The notes under the pieces are model-generated. The model searched no databases, was not told the DNA's origin, and was given only the letters and a program-made list of their open reading frames with translations. DNA of 64,000 nucleotides from Paguma larvata. Taxonomy: Eukaryota; Chordata; Mammalia; Carnivora; Viverridae. Positions 35,508 to 46,699 of the stretch are shown here, piece after piece. Position 1 is the stretch's first letter. Every line of letters begins with the position of its first letter. The position numbers were made by a program, and so were the translations under genes. The stretch spans positions 19,006,485 through 19,070,484 of the forward strand of contig CM057823.1 in the NCBI GenBank assembly GCA_030068075.1. Direction: 5' to 3'.

Positions 35508-35648
35508 CTGTTTTCTGGAATGATGAAGATTTTCATGGTAATTCTCAGCACCGTACTGGCCCTTGGCAGTGAACTAGGGAGTCCAGGCTGCCAGCTCAAA
35601 GAAATATATGAAGTTGAAAAACAAGGATTGTTGTGTTATTATATGAAG
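35508..35648 (+). CDS. Exon-like segment with signal-peptide-like ORF (unrecognised)
   Basis: I do not recognise this gene, and it may not be one. A polypyrimidine tract ending in AG (35494-35507) precedes 12 bases and then ATG at 35520, with a second ATG at 35523. The frame runs 43 codons to a donor-like AAG|GTTAGT at 35648/35649, exactly on a codon boundary. The peptide starts MMKIFMVILSTVLALGSE, a plausible secretion signal (a lysine, a hydrophobic core, then small residues), and continues with two cysteines and charged residues. The frame stays open past the donor to 35909. A second acceptor/donor-like pair surrounds 35762-35788. It could be a first coding exon of a secreted protein, a lineage-specific lncRNA exon, or chance. 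Confidence 0.22.
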
Positions 35649-35649
35649 G

Positions 35650-37030
35650 TTAGTTTATGGGCTCCTGGATTCTTAAGTCTCCCCAAACACACGGAAGTTC
35701 ACAGTGAGAGCCACAAGCAGACGCAGGTAGCACTGATTCCCGCCTACACCTTTGCTTCCTCAGGTGCCCACGGGGTCTGCACAGGAGTTGGTAAGAAGCC
35801 CTCAACTGAACACAAGATGAAGCATCCAGAGTTTGACAATCTAATTCCCTCTCTGCCCCCGGCTCGCCAGCAATCTTTGATAAGGCACTTATCTGCTCTG
35901 TGCCTATAGCAACCCACGAGGTGAGAAGAATATTTTGATCCCAACTCCAGGATACTGTGATCATTAACTAATAATTTATTTTGAAGCTAAGAGACATAGA
36001 TATGCCTGGAGTTATCAGTGTATTCAAATAAACCCCCAAATCCTAAGTATCTTGACTTTCTCATATCTGAGTAACCGCTCTACAAATGAGAAAATGATTT
36101 GAAGAGGAAGAGGGTTTTCAATAAGCAGAAGCAGGTGTTAATATTCTGAATCAACAGATATGTACTGGATCTTAACATAAACAGGTTTGTTTCATCTCGT
36201 CCATGAGTAAGTTTTCTTTCATTCTTTGATTAGATGTAATAATTATTTCATTTTTATATAATTTACCAGACTAGCATTTGGATGATTTTGTGATTTTTCT
36301 GGAATCTGTTTTTTGGCTCTACTTAATTGAATGTGAATGAGGCCACCAATCAATTGCAGGTATCTGTATAACTTGAGTATCATTTTATTCCAGAGTAGCC
36401 ACCCCATCACTAGATAGACAGATGCAGCTTTTCAATCAATGACTGTCTTTCCAAAGGTATCATATAATATCAAGAATATATTCTCTCCCATATGGTTTCT
36501 TTAGTTTCTTATAAAAATACAGTCTGACATACATTACATTATCAAAATAAAACAGCAAATACTCTATGCTGGAAAAAATAAATTATAGAAGCACAAAATC
36601 AAAATGTTGTTATTTTTATTGACAGGCTGCAGAGCACTGGGGGAGATTCTTCCTCTGAAATTGTGGTAATAAGGATACTTATCTTGAAGATTAAAAAATC
36701 TATTCCTTCAAAATTATTACAACAGTGTCTGGCATATAATAAGCAATCAATAAATCTTATCAATTACTAATATTCTATGATAAGAATATACTTCATCTTA
36801 ATAATACTAAAGTTCTGAGTATCTAATAAATAAAATACAATGTTATATGTATTTTCAAACACTGTAGAGAGCTAATGATATAATATTTATAAAATTCTTG
36901 ATCTAAGTTAAAGGTGGGAAACTTCAACATATCTACGAATTCAACCAATAATCTGATCATTTTGTTCAATTTTTTTTATGTAGACACCATGACATAATGG
37001 GGATACAGTGACCTCAAATGTATTTCTCTT
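35650..37030. other. Unassigned, repeat-poor DNA
   Basis: Apart from a likely MIR scrap at 36655-36765 nothing is recognised. No second exon of the exon-like segment could be established. Confidence 0.4.
36655..36765 (+). repeat. Probable MIR 3' part
   Basis: 'gataatga'-type MIR sequence is represented here by 'ggtaataaggatacttatct', 'ttacaacagtgtctggcata' and 'taataagcaatcaataaatc', the usual end of MIR. Confidence 0.5.
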
Positions 37031-37040
37031 ATCTACTAGG

Positions 37041-37246
37041 ATTTTAAATGTTTATATGTTCATTTGAGAGAGAGACAGAGAGTGCAAGCAGGGCAAGGGC
37101 AGAGAGAGAGGCAGAAAGAATCCCAAGCAGGGTCCATTCTGTCAGTGCAGAGCCCAGTGTGGGCCTAGAGGCCATGAACTGCGAGATCATGACCTGAGTC
37201 AAAGTCGAGACTTGGACACTCAACCAAATAAATCACCCAGGTCCTC
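37041..37246 (-). mobile_element. CAN-SINE, minus, diverged
   Basis: Flanks 'tctactagg' (37032-37040) and 'tctactgga' (37248-37256). The head is eroded ('aatcacccaggtcctcc'), suggesting an older insertion. Confidence 0.88.
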
Positions 37247-37342
37247 CTCTACTGGAAATTTATATCTGAGTTTGCTTGCTACTGTACCTGGCATATATGA
37301 ATACTCAATACATGAGGCTTATTATTATTCATATCACTCTTA

Positions 37343-37531
37343 GGTGAGCCTGGGTGGCTCCGTTGGTTAAGCATTCAAATTCAGCTCAGGTCATGTTCTC
37401 ACAGTTCTCTGTGCTGACAGCTCAGAGCCTGGATCCTGCTTCGGATTCTGTGTCTTGTTCGTACTCTGCCCCTCCCCTATTCACACTCTGTCTCTCTTTC
37501 TCTCAAAAAATAAATAAACACTAAAAAATTT
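37343..37531 (+). mobile_element. CAN-SINE, plus, internally deleted
   Basis: Head 'gtgagcctgggtggctccgt'. The middle between 'tgttctcacagttc' and 'tctgtgctgacagctcagag' is shortened. Tail AAATAAATAAACAC. Confidence 0.9.
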
Positions 37532-37539
37532 TAAATATA

Positions 37540-38376
37540 TATATTCATTCCTAATATTTAAACAGATTATATCATAAATTGCCTTGGATTGTCAGCTAAG
37601 TTACAGATAAATGAGATGACTGCTAGATAGTTAATCAAAGAAAACTTTGTGGCAGACTTAAATTTGAGCCTCTACCTAAATTAATAGGTAGGAAGGATTC
37701 TGTGCATTGTTGTGTGTTATACTATACTGTGTTGTATCATATTGTGTATATGTATATATATGTATTTATATTTATTATATAGATACATATATATCAGACA
37801 TACACATCATAGTGAAATAATCTATATAATTATCTCAATAATTGATAATTATCTCAAAAATGGGTAAGGTACCCATCCTTACCACTAATTTTAAAATTAA
37901 CAATATATACATGAAAACTTTAGACATGACACACCCAAATTTTTATCAGGGAGAAAAAGACCAAAACCAATGAAATTACAAATAGATCTATGAGTCTTAC
38001 TAGATGAGAAAGAAAAAAATCTAGGGCATAACTAAGTGCCAACAAAGAGAAGACAACTAAACTGGCAATAGAACTTACCTACTTTCTGTCACTCACCCTG
38101 TGTTTTCTTGTCTTGGTCTTCTGTGCTTAAGGAAATGGAAAGAGCGTCTCAAAAATGCTGAAGATTACTCCCAAACCCAAACCTTCATTTCTGCCATCCC
38201 TGACTACCACTTCCTTAAACCTTGATCTTGTCTTGTTCCACCTCAACACTATCCAAGTGAACAATCCTATTCTAGACACTACCTAACAGAGCTTGTACCA
38301 TCCCTACCATGTATTTAATTGGATAATGTTTTTGAACACTATTTTTAAAATGTTGAGGAATCATATAAATAAGAGA
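37540..38376. other. Unassigned AT-rich DNA
   Basis: Irregular TATA/TGTA tract at 37740-37800. No gene or confident repeat. Confidence 0.4.
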
Positions 38377-38388
38377 ACCATAAATGTG

Positions 38389-38565
38389 ATTTTTTAAGTT
38401 TACTTATTGATTTTGAAAGAGAGAGAGAAAGAGAATTCTAAGCAGGCTCTGTACGGTTAGCACAAGGGCCAAATGCAGAGCTCAGTCCCATTAACCACAC
38501 AAAATCATGACCTGAGCTGAAACCAAGAGTTGGACACTTAACTGACTGAGCCACCCAGGCACCCT
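38389..38565 (-). mobile_element. CAN-SINE, minus
   Basis: Flanks 'accataaatgtg' (38377-38388) and 'accataaatttgg' (from 38567). Short GA tract. Head end 'gagccacccaggcaccc'. Confidence 0.94.
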
Positions 38566-38579
38566 ACCATAAATTTGGT

Positions 38580-39310
38580 TTTAAGAAAGAGCCATGAAAA
38601 GAACATTCTGTCTCAGGGTAAGCAGGTTAAGGTCTTTGACATCAGCAGAACACAAAACCAAGAGGAATCATGGACCTTTAATGTAGTATTCATGTAGTTT
38701 TTGCTGTGGGAAGGGAATGAGTTCCAAAGAAATATATAAAATTGCTTTGACCATCGATCACCTATTGGGGAGAGAAAACATGCACTAAACAAGATCACTA
38801 GACAAGATAGATGTTGAGAGTTAGCATTCGTGAATTTCTAGAAGGCATGGCAGCCTTATTCAGCTCTGGATCCCTAGTGTATAGCAGTGCTCAAAGCTTG
38901 AAACACAGAGATTTGTTCATAAATGTTTGTTGAATGAATGAATAAACAAGTATAGTTAGTAGAAGTGAGTAAGAGAAATGTCCCCTTTCAGCTTTCGTTT
39001 CATCAAGGCTTTCTCGAATCCCTATACTTCAATCTTGGAGCAGATCCTTTGGGGATGCAAAGATGGATAAAAAAGGAACACTGCCTTCAGAACTTTGAAT
39101 TTGGTGATCATAATCTCTAAGTGAAGTGAAAATTCGCAGGACCAAAGAACATTTACTTTATACAGAAAGGAGAAGAGAAAACAAGTACATCATGCAAGAG
39201 AGTAAGACTAACATGTCTCACATGAGATGGGGAGTCTAAAAAGATCAAAAAATATTACATGGAAGATCTATAAAATACTGCTCACAATAAATGCCAATAT
39301 AATTAAATAG
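38580..39310. other. Unassigned DNA with possible L2 tail
   Basis: At 38868-38945, 'ggatccctagtgtatagcag' and 'ataaatgtttgttgaatgaa' resemble the end of an L2-type repeat. The rest is unrecognised. Confidence 0.35.
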
Positions 39311-39321
39311 GATGACAACTA

Positions 39322-39433
39322 GGGCACCTGGCTGGCTCAGTTGGTTAAATATCTGACTCTTGATCTCAGCTCACGTCTTGACCTCAGGGGTCATGAGTTC
39401 AAGCCCCATGTTGGGTGATGGAGCCCAAAATGT
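39322..39433 (+). mobile_element. Short, tail-less CAN-SINE of the older type
   Basis: Only the tRNA-like part is present: head 'gggcacctggctggctcagt' to 'agccccatgttgggtgatgg'. It is bounded by the exact 11-bp repeat 'gatgacaacta' at 39311-39321 and 39434-39444. There is no A-rich tail before the right repeat. Confidence 0.9.
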
Positions 39434-39550
39434 GATGACAACTATAAAAAAAATACTACAAAAAATAAAGTTGAATATAATGTGTTTTAGAAAGATAAAT
39501 AAACAATTTTGTAAAGGACAAACATTTTTGTCTACATAAAAATTAAAGTT

Positions 39551-39763
39551 TGGGGAACCTGGGTGACTCAGTCAGTTAAACATCTGACTCTTGATTTCAG
39601 CTCAGGTCATGATCTAATGGTTCGTGAGTGCAAGCCCTGTGTCAGCCTCCACACTGACAGTAAAGAGCCTGCTTGGGATTCTCTTTCTCTCTCAATCTCT
39701 ATTTCTCAAAAATGAATGAATCAATGAATCAGTGCATAAATAAATAAATAAATGTTTTAAAAT
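39551..39763 (+). mobile_element. CAN-SINE, plus
   Basis: Head 'tggggaacctgggtgactca'. The tail is a long AAATGAATGAATC / AAATAAATAAATAAATG tract. Flanks 'aattaaagtt' and 'aactaaagct'. Confidence 0.92.
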
Positions 39764-39844
39764 AACTAAAGCTTTCCATTTCAAGATGGCAGACTACATA
39801 TGTGTTCTCTCTTCCTTTTGTGATCTTGAAAATAACAGTAAGAG

Positions 39845-40073
39845 GGCACCTGGGTGGCTGAGATGGTTAAGCATCTGACTTCAGCTCAGGTCATGATCTC
39901 ACTGTTTGTGAGTGAGCCCCACATCGGTCTCTGTGCTGACAGCTCAGAGCCTGGACCCTGCTTCAGATTCTATGACTCCCTCTCTCTCTGCCCTTCCCCA
40001 GCTCATGCTCTGTCTCTCTCTGTCTCTCAAAAAATAAATGTTAAATTTAAAAAAAAGAAAATTAAAAAAAATA
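39845..40073 (+). mobile_element. CAN-SINE, first of tandem pair
   Basis: Left flank 'gaaaataacagtaagag' (39828-39844), right flank 'gaaaataacaataagag' (40074-40090). Full body with 'tgctgacagctcagagcctg'. Confidence 0.96.
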
Positions 40074-40090
40074 GAAAATAACAATAAGAG

Positions 40091-40296
40091 GGGTGCCTGG
40101 GTGTCTCAGTCAGTTGAGCATCCAGCTCTTAGTTTCAGCTCAGGTCGTGATCTCAAACTTTGTGGGTTCAGGGTCCCATATCAAGTTCTGTGCTGATGGT
40201 GTGGAACCTGCTGGGATTCTCTGTCTGTCTTTCTCTCTCTCTCCCCCGTTTCCCTGCTCTCTCTTTCTCTCTCAAAGAAATAAACTTAGAAAAGAA
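40091..40296 (+). mobile_element. CAN-SINE, second of tandem pair
   Basis: Left flank shared with the preceding SINE. A third copy, 'gaaaataataataagag', follows at 40297-40313. The body lacks the 'agctcagagcctggagcct' part, so the two SINEs are different subtypes, not a local duplication. Confidence 0.96.
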
Positions 40297-40313
40297 GAAA
40301 ATAATAATAAGAG

Positions 40314-40559
40314 CATCACAAAGCTATAATCCATCAACAATAAAGAGAAAAGCTGGGAGCCAGTCAGGATTGGGTAGTTCCAAAGTGTTCCATGAGAATG
40401 AGAGCATACACTGTAGGAGAGAAGGAAGCAAAGGGTCTTCAAGCAGTGGAGAGCATCAGTCTACTCCTCAGGAATCTCAGAACAATCTGGATATCTGTAT
40501 GTGACAGTAAGAAACTGAGCACAAGAAGATGGGTTAAAAGTCTCTAAATTGGATTTTTA
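40314..40559. other. Unassigned DNA
   Basis: No recognised feature. Confidence 0.35.
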
Positions 40560-40562
40560 AAT

Positions 40563-40768
40563 TTTTTTTTACAGTTTATTTATTTTGAGAAAGAGAGAGA
40601 AAAAAAGAGCAGGAGAGGGGAAGAGGGAGAGGAAGAGAGAGAATCCCAAGCGGGCTCCATGCTACCAGCACAAAGTCTAACGTGAGTCTTGATTTCACAA
40701 ACTGTGAGATCATGATATCAGCCAATATCAAGAGTCGACACTTAACCAACTGAGCCACCCAGGTGTCC
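40563..40768 (-). mobile_element. CAN-SINE, minus
   Basis: T-rich tail, GA/GAGGAA tract, head end 'gagccacccaggtgtccc'. Flanks share 'ggatttttaa' (40551 and 40780). Confidence 0.92.
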
Positions 40769-40781
40769 CTGTATGGGGGAT

Positions 40782-41205
40782 TTTTAACTCATTTCGACTT
40801 AGATCTGTTTCACATGCAAAGTCTGGAGAAAAATAAAAGGTCTTTGCTAGTAATAACACAGTACTTGAATGAATTGCCCACAGAAGACTAGGATAGCTAA
40901 TGTAAGTGCTGATACTCATGAGTAAGGTCGCAGGCATTTCGGCTTTTGTGCTCTAGAATTAAACCCAGCTCCCCTTCTGCTGTCCTTACAAAAATCCTTA
41001 GATCCCACATGCCCCATTCACATACCCAGAACTCACTTGTCAAGTTTCCTATTAAGTTATCCTTTGAAGTGTATAAAAATTAATTCTATCAAGTACCTCT
41101 GGTACTTGCTGGTACCTCTGAAATCTATACCACAAAACCAATTTCTTACTGTTTTTAAATCTCAAAAAGCAAGAACTCTTAATCTACAATCCCTCAAATC
41201 TCTTC
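40782..41205. other. Unassigned DNA
   Basis: No recognised feature. Confidence 0.35.
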
Positions 41206-41220
41206 GCTGCTCTATTCTTT

Positions 41221-41470
41221 TTTTAAAAAATGATAATTCTTGACTATTTTAAAGTGTATTTATTTTTGAAAGAGAGAGAGTGCACATATGCACACGCATG
41301 AGTGGGGGAGGGATGGAGAGAGGAGGAGAGAAGAGAGAGAATCCCAAGCAGGCCCCACACTGTCAGCATAGAGCCCAACATGGGGCTTAGTCTTACCAAC
41401 CTTGAGATTATGACCTGAGCCAAAATCAAGAGTCAGATGCTTAAACGACCTACCCACCCTGGGGCCCCTT
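41221..41470 (-). mobile_element. CAN-SINE inside an old repeat, minus
   Basis: Flanks 'gctgctctattctt' (41206-41219) and 'tgctgctctattctt' (41471-41485). The body includes a GCACATATGCACACGCATG insertion in the GA tract and the head is eroded ('acctacccaccctggggccc'). Confidence 0.93.
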
Positions 41471-41485
41471 TGCTGCTCTATTCTT

Positions 41486-42345
41486 ATCTTGGTAGATGGC
41501 CCACCAAGCCACTAAATTGCTCAACCCAAGACCTATGAGTCACTGTTGTTACTTCTTTTTCTCCTCAGTCCACAAGCAAATACTGTCAATTTCTACTCCG
41601 AAAGCTACCTCAAACTAGTCCGCTTTTCCTTGCTTCACTGATACCATGAAGTCCCAGCCAATATCTGGGAATGTCCACAATAGCCTTTTAACTACCCTAC
41701 CTCCACCCCTCCTCTGGATTTCCTACAAAGCATTGAGATGTGTTCTGATTTCCTACAATGCATTCTCCACTGAGAAGCCAGAGTGATCTTTTCAGAATGT
41801 AAATCAAAGTTATCTCTCTCCCAGAATCCACCCAAAGGACTCCTTCCTCACTCACGATGAAATTCCAACCCTTCACCACAGTGAGGAGACCACAGGTGAT
41901 GCTGCCCCTGCCAGTTTTTCTTACTTCATCTCGTGTATGCCTCCTTTTTTTCTCACTCTGCTGTGACTAGTCCGGTCTTGGGCTCAGTAGAGATTACTGA
42001 AGACTGCCCCAACCTCAGAACCCTTATAATTGCTCTCCCTCTGCCTGAAATACTCTTCCCCCAGATTTTCCTATGGATAGTTACTAGTTTTTTTCTCTAA
42101 AGCCCCAGGTTCCTTACACAGGTTTTCTCTGACCACCTAGTCACTCTCTATCATATGAATAAATTCCCACAGCTGACTGGTATGTCAACTTATTATATTT
42201 ATTTTTTTTGTCTACTCATATATTTTTCACTCTCCAGGAAGAAAGCTCCATGGGACACGGTTGTCAGCTTTGTTTCTGACAGTATCCACCGTGCCTAGAA
42301 CAGTGCCTGGGGCACAATAAGTGCTCAAAAGACTTTTTGGAATAA
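41486..42345 (+). repeat. Ancient interspersed repeat (same family as 15.1 kb)
   Basis: 'cagccagtgatctttcag'-like text is present as 'gaagccagagtgatcttttc'. It is followed by 'cctctgcctgaaatactctt', 'ctgaccacctagtcactctc', 'ctccaggaagaaagctccat' and the tail 'tgcctagaacagtgcctggg'. Order and orientation match the 15.1-16.6 kb copy. Confidence 0.58.
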
Positions 42346-42539
42346 TTGTTCAAAAATGTCTGAAAATGAAAGAAAAAAAAGTCCAAAATCAAGCAAAATA
42401 AAATGAACGCCAGGAAAGAAAAAAAAAAACAGAACTTATGTGGTAGCAAAATAATAACTAAAGTATTTTAATTATTAACTCAGGGTAATATGAGAATAAA
42501 TGTAACAATTTGAAAATAAGACTTCATAGACATGAGAAA

Positions 42540-43290
42540 GATTATTTTTTTAATATCTAAAAGAGCCACTCACATGCAATGCTAAAGCGAATATGAACTC
42601 TGAGGAGCATTCTGGAAAGTAATTGAATAGTGTCTATCAATAACTAAATGCACATACCTTCTGGCCCAGTAATTCCCCTTTAGGAATCAATTCAACAAAT
42701 ATCAAAGCATTGGTATATGCGAATGCAGCACTTTAGTGTCTACTCGAGTGCTGTTTACAGTAACAAAGAAGCAAGTGCTCCTGATAGTGGTGTAACTGAA
42801 TAAGATTTAGCACATCCATAAAACAGACTATCAGGCAGCTCTGCTTAAAAATGAGTTAGACCAGTGCTCTGGGAAGAGATTTACTATGGATTATTAAGTT
42901 TAAAAACACAAATTTTTGGAGTGCCTGACTGGCTCAGTCGGTGGAGCATGCAACTCTTGATCTCAGGGTTGTGAGTTTGAGCCCCACGTTGGGTGTACAG
43001 GTTATTAAAAATAAAATATTTAAAACAAAAGCAAATTTTTTAAAAGCAAATTTCAAAGCGCACATGGAGTAGGATGCTATTTGTGAAACAAATAAAACAG
43101 CATATTCATATGTTTAAATTGATAGCAGAAAGAAAACTATGGATGTATACATATAATTATTAGCAACAGTAACCTCAGGGGATCATGGTGGGGAGGGCAG
43201 AGCAAAGAAAAAAATTCTTCTTTATACATCTCCGGAATGTTTTCTCATTATAAGAAACATGTAATTCTTGGTTAAAATTCCAAACAAAAT
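42540..43290 (+). mobile_element. Old L1 3' end (L1M/HAL1-like)
   Basis: 'tctggcccagtaattcccct', 'gggaagagatttactatgga' and 'tttatacatctccggaatgt' are words of an old LINE-1-type 3' region. A short CAN-SINE sits inside. No open frame. Confidence 0.5.
42918..43027 (+). mobile_element. Short CAN-SINE of the older type
   Basis: tRNA-like head then directly 'cagggttgtgagtttgagcc', 'ccacgttgggtgtacaggtt' and AAAATAAAATA. Flanks 'aaacacaaattttt' and 'aaagcaaattttt'. It lacks the felid-type middle section. Confidence 0.9.
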
Positions 43291-44103
43291 AAGGAGGAAA
43301 AGTTCAGTGAAATGAAAGGAGAGAGACGGAGAAGGAAAAAGAATCAATTACCAAATTAAACACTACCCAAAGAACGAGAGAAGAAAATCTCCGCAATGAG
43401 TCATTTGTACTTTAGAAGAACTCGCAAACAATATGAAATCAATGAAACAAGACATCCAAGATGAAAGGAAAAGACAAAAGAATAAAGTGAAAAACGAGAC
43501 TACAAAGCTAAAAAGATACACTGAGGGGCATCAAAGCAACACTATTAGAGAAATAATAAGTTTGAAATCGCACAAAACAGAATATGTGAGGCCAAATACC
43601 CAATCAGAGGCCAGAAGAACGTAGAGAATAAACACAGAGATGGCGAATCTCTGAGGGGAGAGTCAATATATGCCACAGACAGACAACGGTGATCCAGCAA
43701 AAGAAAACCAATTGTTCTTCATTCTGGGGAAATCCTGTATTCTGTCCTTTACACGGAAGAGGGGAGAACAGTACATTCGTATATTAAACAAAATTTTCAT
43801 GAGATTCAAGAGGGAGAAAAAAGTAGATCTGCTAATTAAAGAGACTACCACGTCTAGAAATAAAAAAAAATAAAGAAGTAGTAAACAGAATCATCAAAAC
43901 TGAGATATACACTGGAGATTTTTCTGAAATTTATAAATGAAAAAGCAGATCAACAGGAAAAGAGCCAGGAAAAGCAAAAGTAAAAAGGGAGGAAGAAGAA
44001 AGAGAGGCAAGGCAGGAGGAAACAAGGAGGAAGGAGAATAAAAAAGGAGGCGGGGGGAAAACCAGGCTTGAATATAACCAGTAAGTTGAGAAGAAAGTTT
44101 GAT
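43291..44103. other. A-rich region, possible LINE ORF1-like scrap
   Basis: The plus ORF 43433-43624 is Lys/Glu/Gln-rich and might be a coiled-coil remnant of an L1 or HAL1 ORF1, but I cannot support this beyond composition. A purine-rich tract (GA/GGA) covers 43950-44070. Confidence 0.25.
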
Positions 44104-44113
44104 AAGAACATGA

Positions 44114-44239
44114 GGGACGCTTGGGTGGCTCAGTTGGTTAAGCATCTGAAGCTTGATTTCGGCTCAGGTCATGATCTCTTGGTTGTGAGATCGATCACCA
44201 CATAGGGCTTTGTGCTGACAGTGCAGAGCCTGCTTGGGA

Positions 44240-44281
<42 letters not shown>

Positions 44282-44347
44282 TCCTCTCCCCCACTCATAC
44301 TCTCTGTGTCTCTCAAAATAAGTAAATAAACTTAAAAAAAAAAAAAA
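44114..44347 (+). mobile_element. CAN-SINE, plus, CT-rich
   Basis: Flanks 'aagaacatgag' and 'aaggacatgag'. A (CT)n run lies at 44240-44281 and an A14 tail at 44334-44347. Short body. Confidence 0.94.
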
Positions 44348-44661
44348 CAAGGACATGAGAGCTGGTGGTTTCCAGCTGATAGCTCTGGATAGCTGATATT
44401 CTGATAGCTCTCCTTCAAAACCATGTAGAGGGCAGTGACCTGCCAAGCTTGTCACACTTGTTTGAAATGATTACTTAGATAAATACAGACATTTGTGTTT
44501 TTAACTGTGAATAAAGCTTTAAATCAATAAAGAAGAAAGTTAATGGAAACATATCGGACAACAAGGAGTTAGAGGAGATAGTATTTCAGAGATCTGAGAA
44601 TTCAGATCACACCAGCTAGATAGCAAACACTAATCCTTCTCAAAAGAAAAAATACTAAATT

Positions 44662-44718
<57 letters not shown>

Positions 44719-45389
44719 TGCCCTTTCCTTTCCATTTACTTTTTGAGACCAGAACTGGAAATTTGGTCGAAACTGGCAAAGCCATTACAACTATGATCCA
44801 GGAGAAGTATTCGAAGTTTCCAGGTATAATGAAAGACTTTCTATCCTCTGATCCTTGGGATTGGAAAAGACCTTGAAAATTAAATATCCTCTCAAAATAA
44901 ATAAAAGCAAAGAAACATCCCAGCCAGATTTTAATTTTCTACTAAATTCCTGCATCACTTTGAACTACCTGAATGTCTCATTCCAGTACACATTTATATT
45001 CAGTCTCACAGACCATATGAAGGCATAAACGAATATAAATGCTTTGTTGCCTTTACCTAAGGAGCACTGTTGTCAAGTTTAACCTGGCTGGTACTGAACC
45101 TGGACCAGAAAGAGAGTCAAAGTCATGGACCCAAAACTTCTCGCGAAAGCCTCAGGAAGCAAGGTATTATATCTGTAAGTACAATTGTGTAGTGGAGAAG
45201 GCTGTCTGAACCTAAGTGGAAAGGAAGCATTGTTAGTGGATTTTGTGTCCAAAAAAAAGGCAAATAAGTTTGTATAACAAGCACACACTGCCATAGGCTG
45301 CCTTAATTCTTTTCTGTAATATGGTTAGTTGAGATAAGACAGTTTTCAAAGTTCTGCATCATTATAGATTCAGAGGAATATAAATAAAT
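44348..45389. other. Unassigned DNA around a long AT tract
   Basis: Besides the AT microsatellite there is no recognised feature. Minus ORF 45079-45294 lacks a family signature. Confidence 0.4.
44664..44716. repeat. AT microsatellite
   Basis: Pure (AT)26, the longest uninterrupted dinucleotide tract in the window. It can extrude as a cruciform. Confidence 0.97.
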
Positions 45390-45605
45390 GGGGGGAGCAT
45401 CTGGGTGGCTTAGTCGGTTAAGCTCTAACTTTGGCTCAGGTTATGATTTCACGGTTCATGGGTTTGGGCCCCGCGTTGGGCTCTGTGCTGACAGCTCAGA
45501 GCCTGGAGCCTACTTTGGATTCTGTTGTCTCCCTCTCTCTCTGCTCCTCTCCTGCTCATTCTCTCTCTTTCTCAAAAATAAACATTAAAAAAAATTTTTT
45601 TAAAA
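45390..45605 (+). mobile_element. CAN-SINE, plus
   Basis: Head 'gggggagcatctgggtggct'. Good match to the felid-type body 'ctctgtgctgacagctcaga'. Tail AAAAATAAACATT followed by A and T runs. Confidence 0.94.
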
Positions 45606-46699
45606 AGGTAGATAGGTGGGCAAGTAAGTAGGTAAATAATCTTTTTAAAAAATGAAATGCCATGAACAAGAGACAGGAAGTAATTCAAACAAATTTTATC
45701 TGTGGCTTCGTTCTCTGGTCTGAATATGGTCACTATACACATATTTCAGTGACATCAAAAAATTATTGAAATACACGTTAAAAATCAACATCTTTTTAAC
45801 AAATGAGTTGTAGTTAAATTTGAACTTAAACCAGTGAAATCAAGCAAGAAATAATGGAAACTCACTGATCTGAACAAACAATGATTTTCTAGATCAGAGT
45901 GCAGCTACTTAAGTGCAATGAAAATAATTCCAGGTCATGTCTTGATCCTACAAAACTCTGTCGTCTGTGATATTGGATTTTGCATTTGACTCTCAAAGGT
46001 CAGAAGAATAGCAGGAAAGCCACGGTTCCAATTTCTCCATAAATCATTTTGTATTCATGGAGGTACTGCTTCATTTCAAGAAGAACCACCTAGAAACCAG
46101 ATTGAAAATGTCTATGAATTGAGTAGGTTCCAGATGGTCAGTGATCTGCACAGTGACCACACATTTCAGAACTTAGAAAAAAAAAATTGTGTGTGTGTGT
46201 GTGTGTGTGTGTGTCAGAGTTTGTTGAAATTAAAACACTTTTCAAGTTCTACATTTTTATAGATTTAGAACTGCTTTCATCAGCCATGGATCTCTTTATG
46301 ACATTAAACTCTAAAAAAATCATTACTAGTCATCAAAACCAAGCTTTAATAGAGATGAGATAAAATCATGTACTATTTTTTTTCTTTTTCTACTTATTTT
46401 CTGAAAATTCTAGGAGTTCTATATAGTTCAAATATTCCCTGATATGATAATACAGTACTAATCTTTCTTTCCACAGAGTATATTAAAACACACATATACA
46501 GACAAAACTTATGGATTTGCAATCACTCCTGTGGCCATAACCAGACTTTGTCACTAGCAGTAATAACATTTTCTTCATAACCTCAATTTTGAGATTCTCA
46601 TTCTTTGACTACCACCTTTGATCTTTTTCACTTGCTTCCTGTAGCACCCATTTCAAACGATATTTTGTCCTCACAGAAATGCTAATCCACGATCACCTC
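45606..46699. other. Unassigned DNA
   Basis: GT microsatellite at 46189-46214. No gene or confident repeat elsewhere. Confidence 0.4.
46189..46214. repeat. GT microsatellite
   Basis: (GT)13, pure. Confidence 0.93.
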
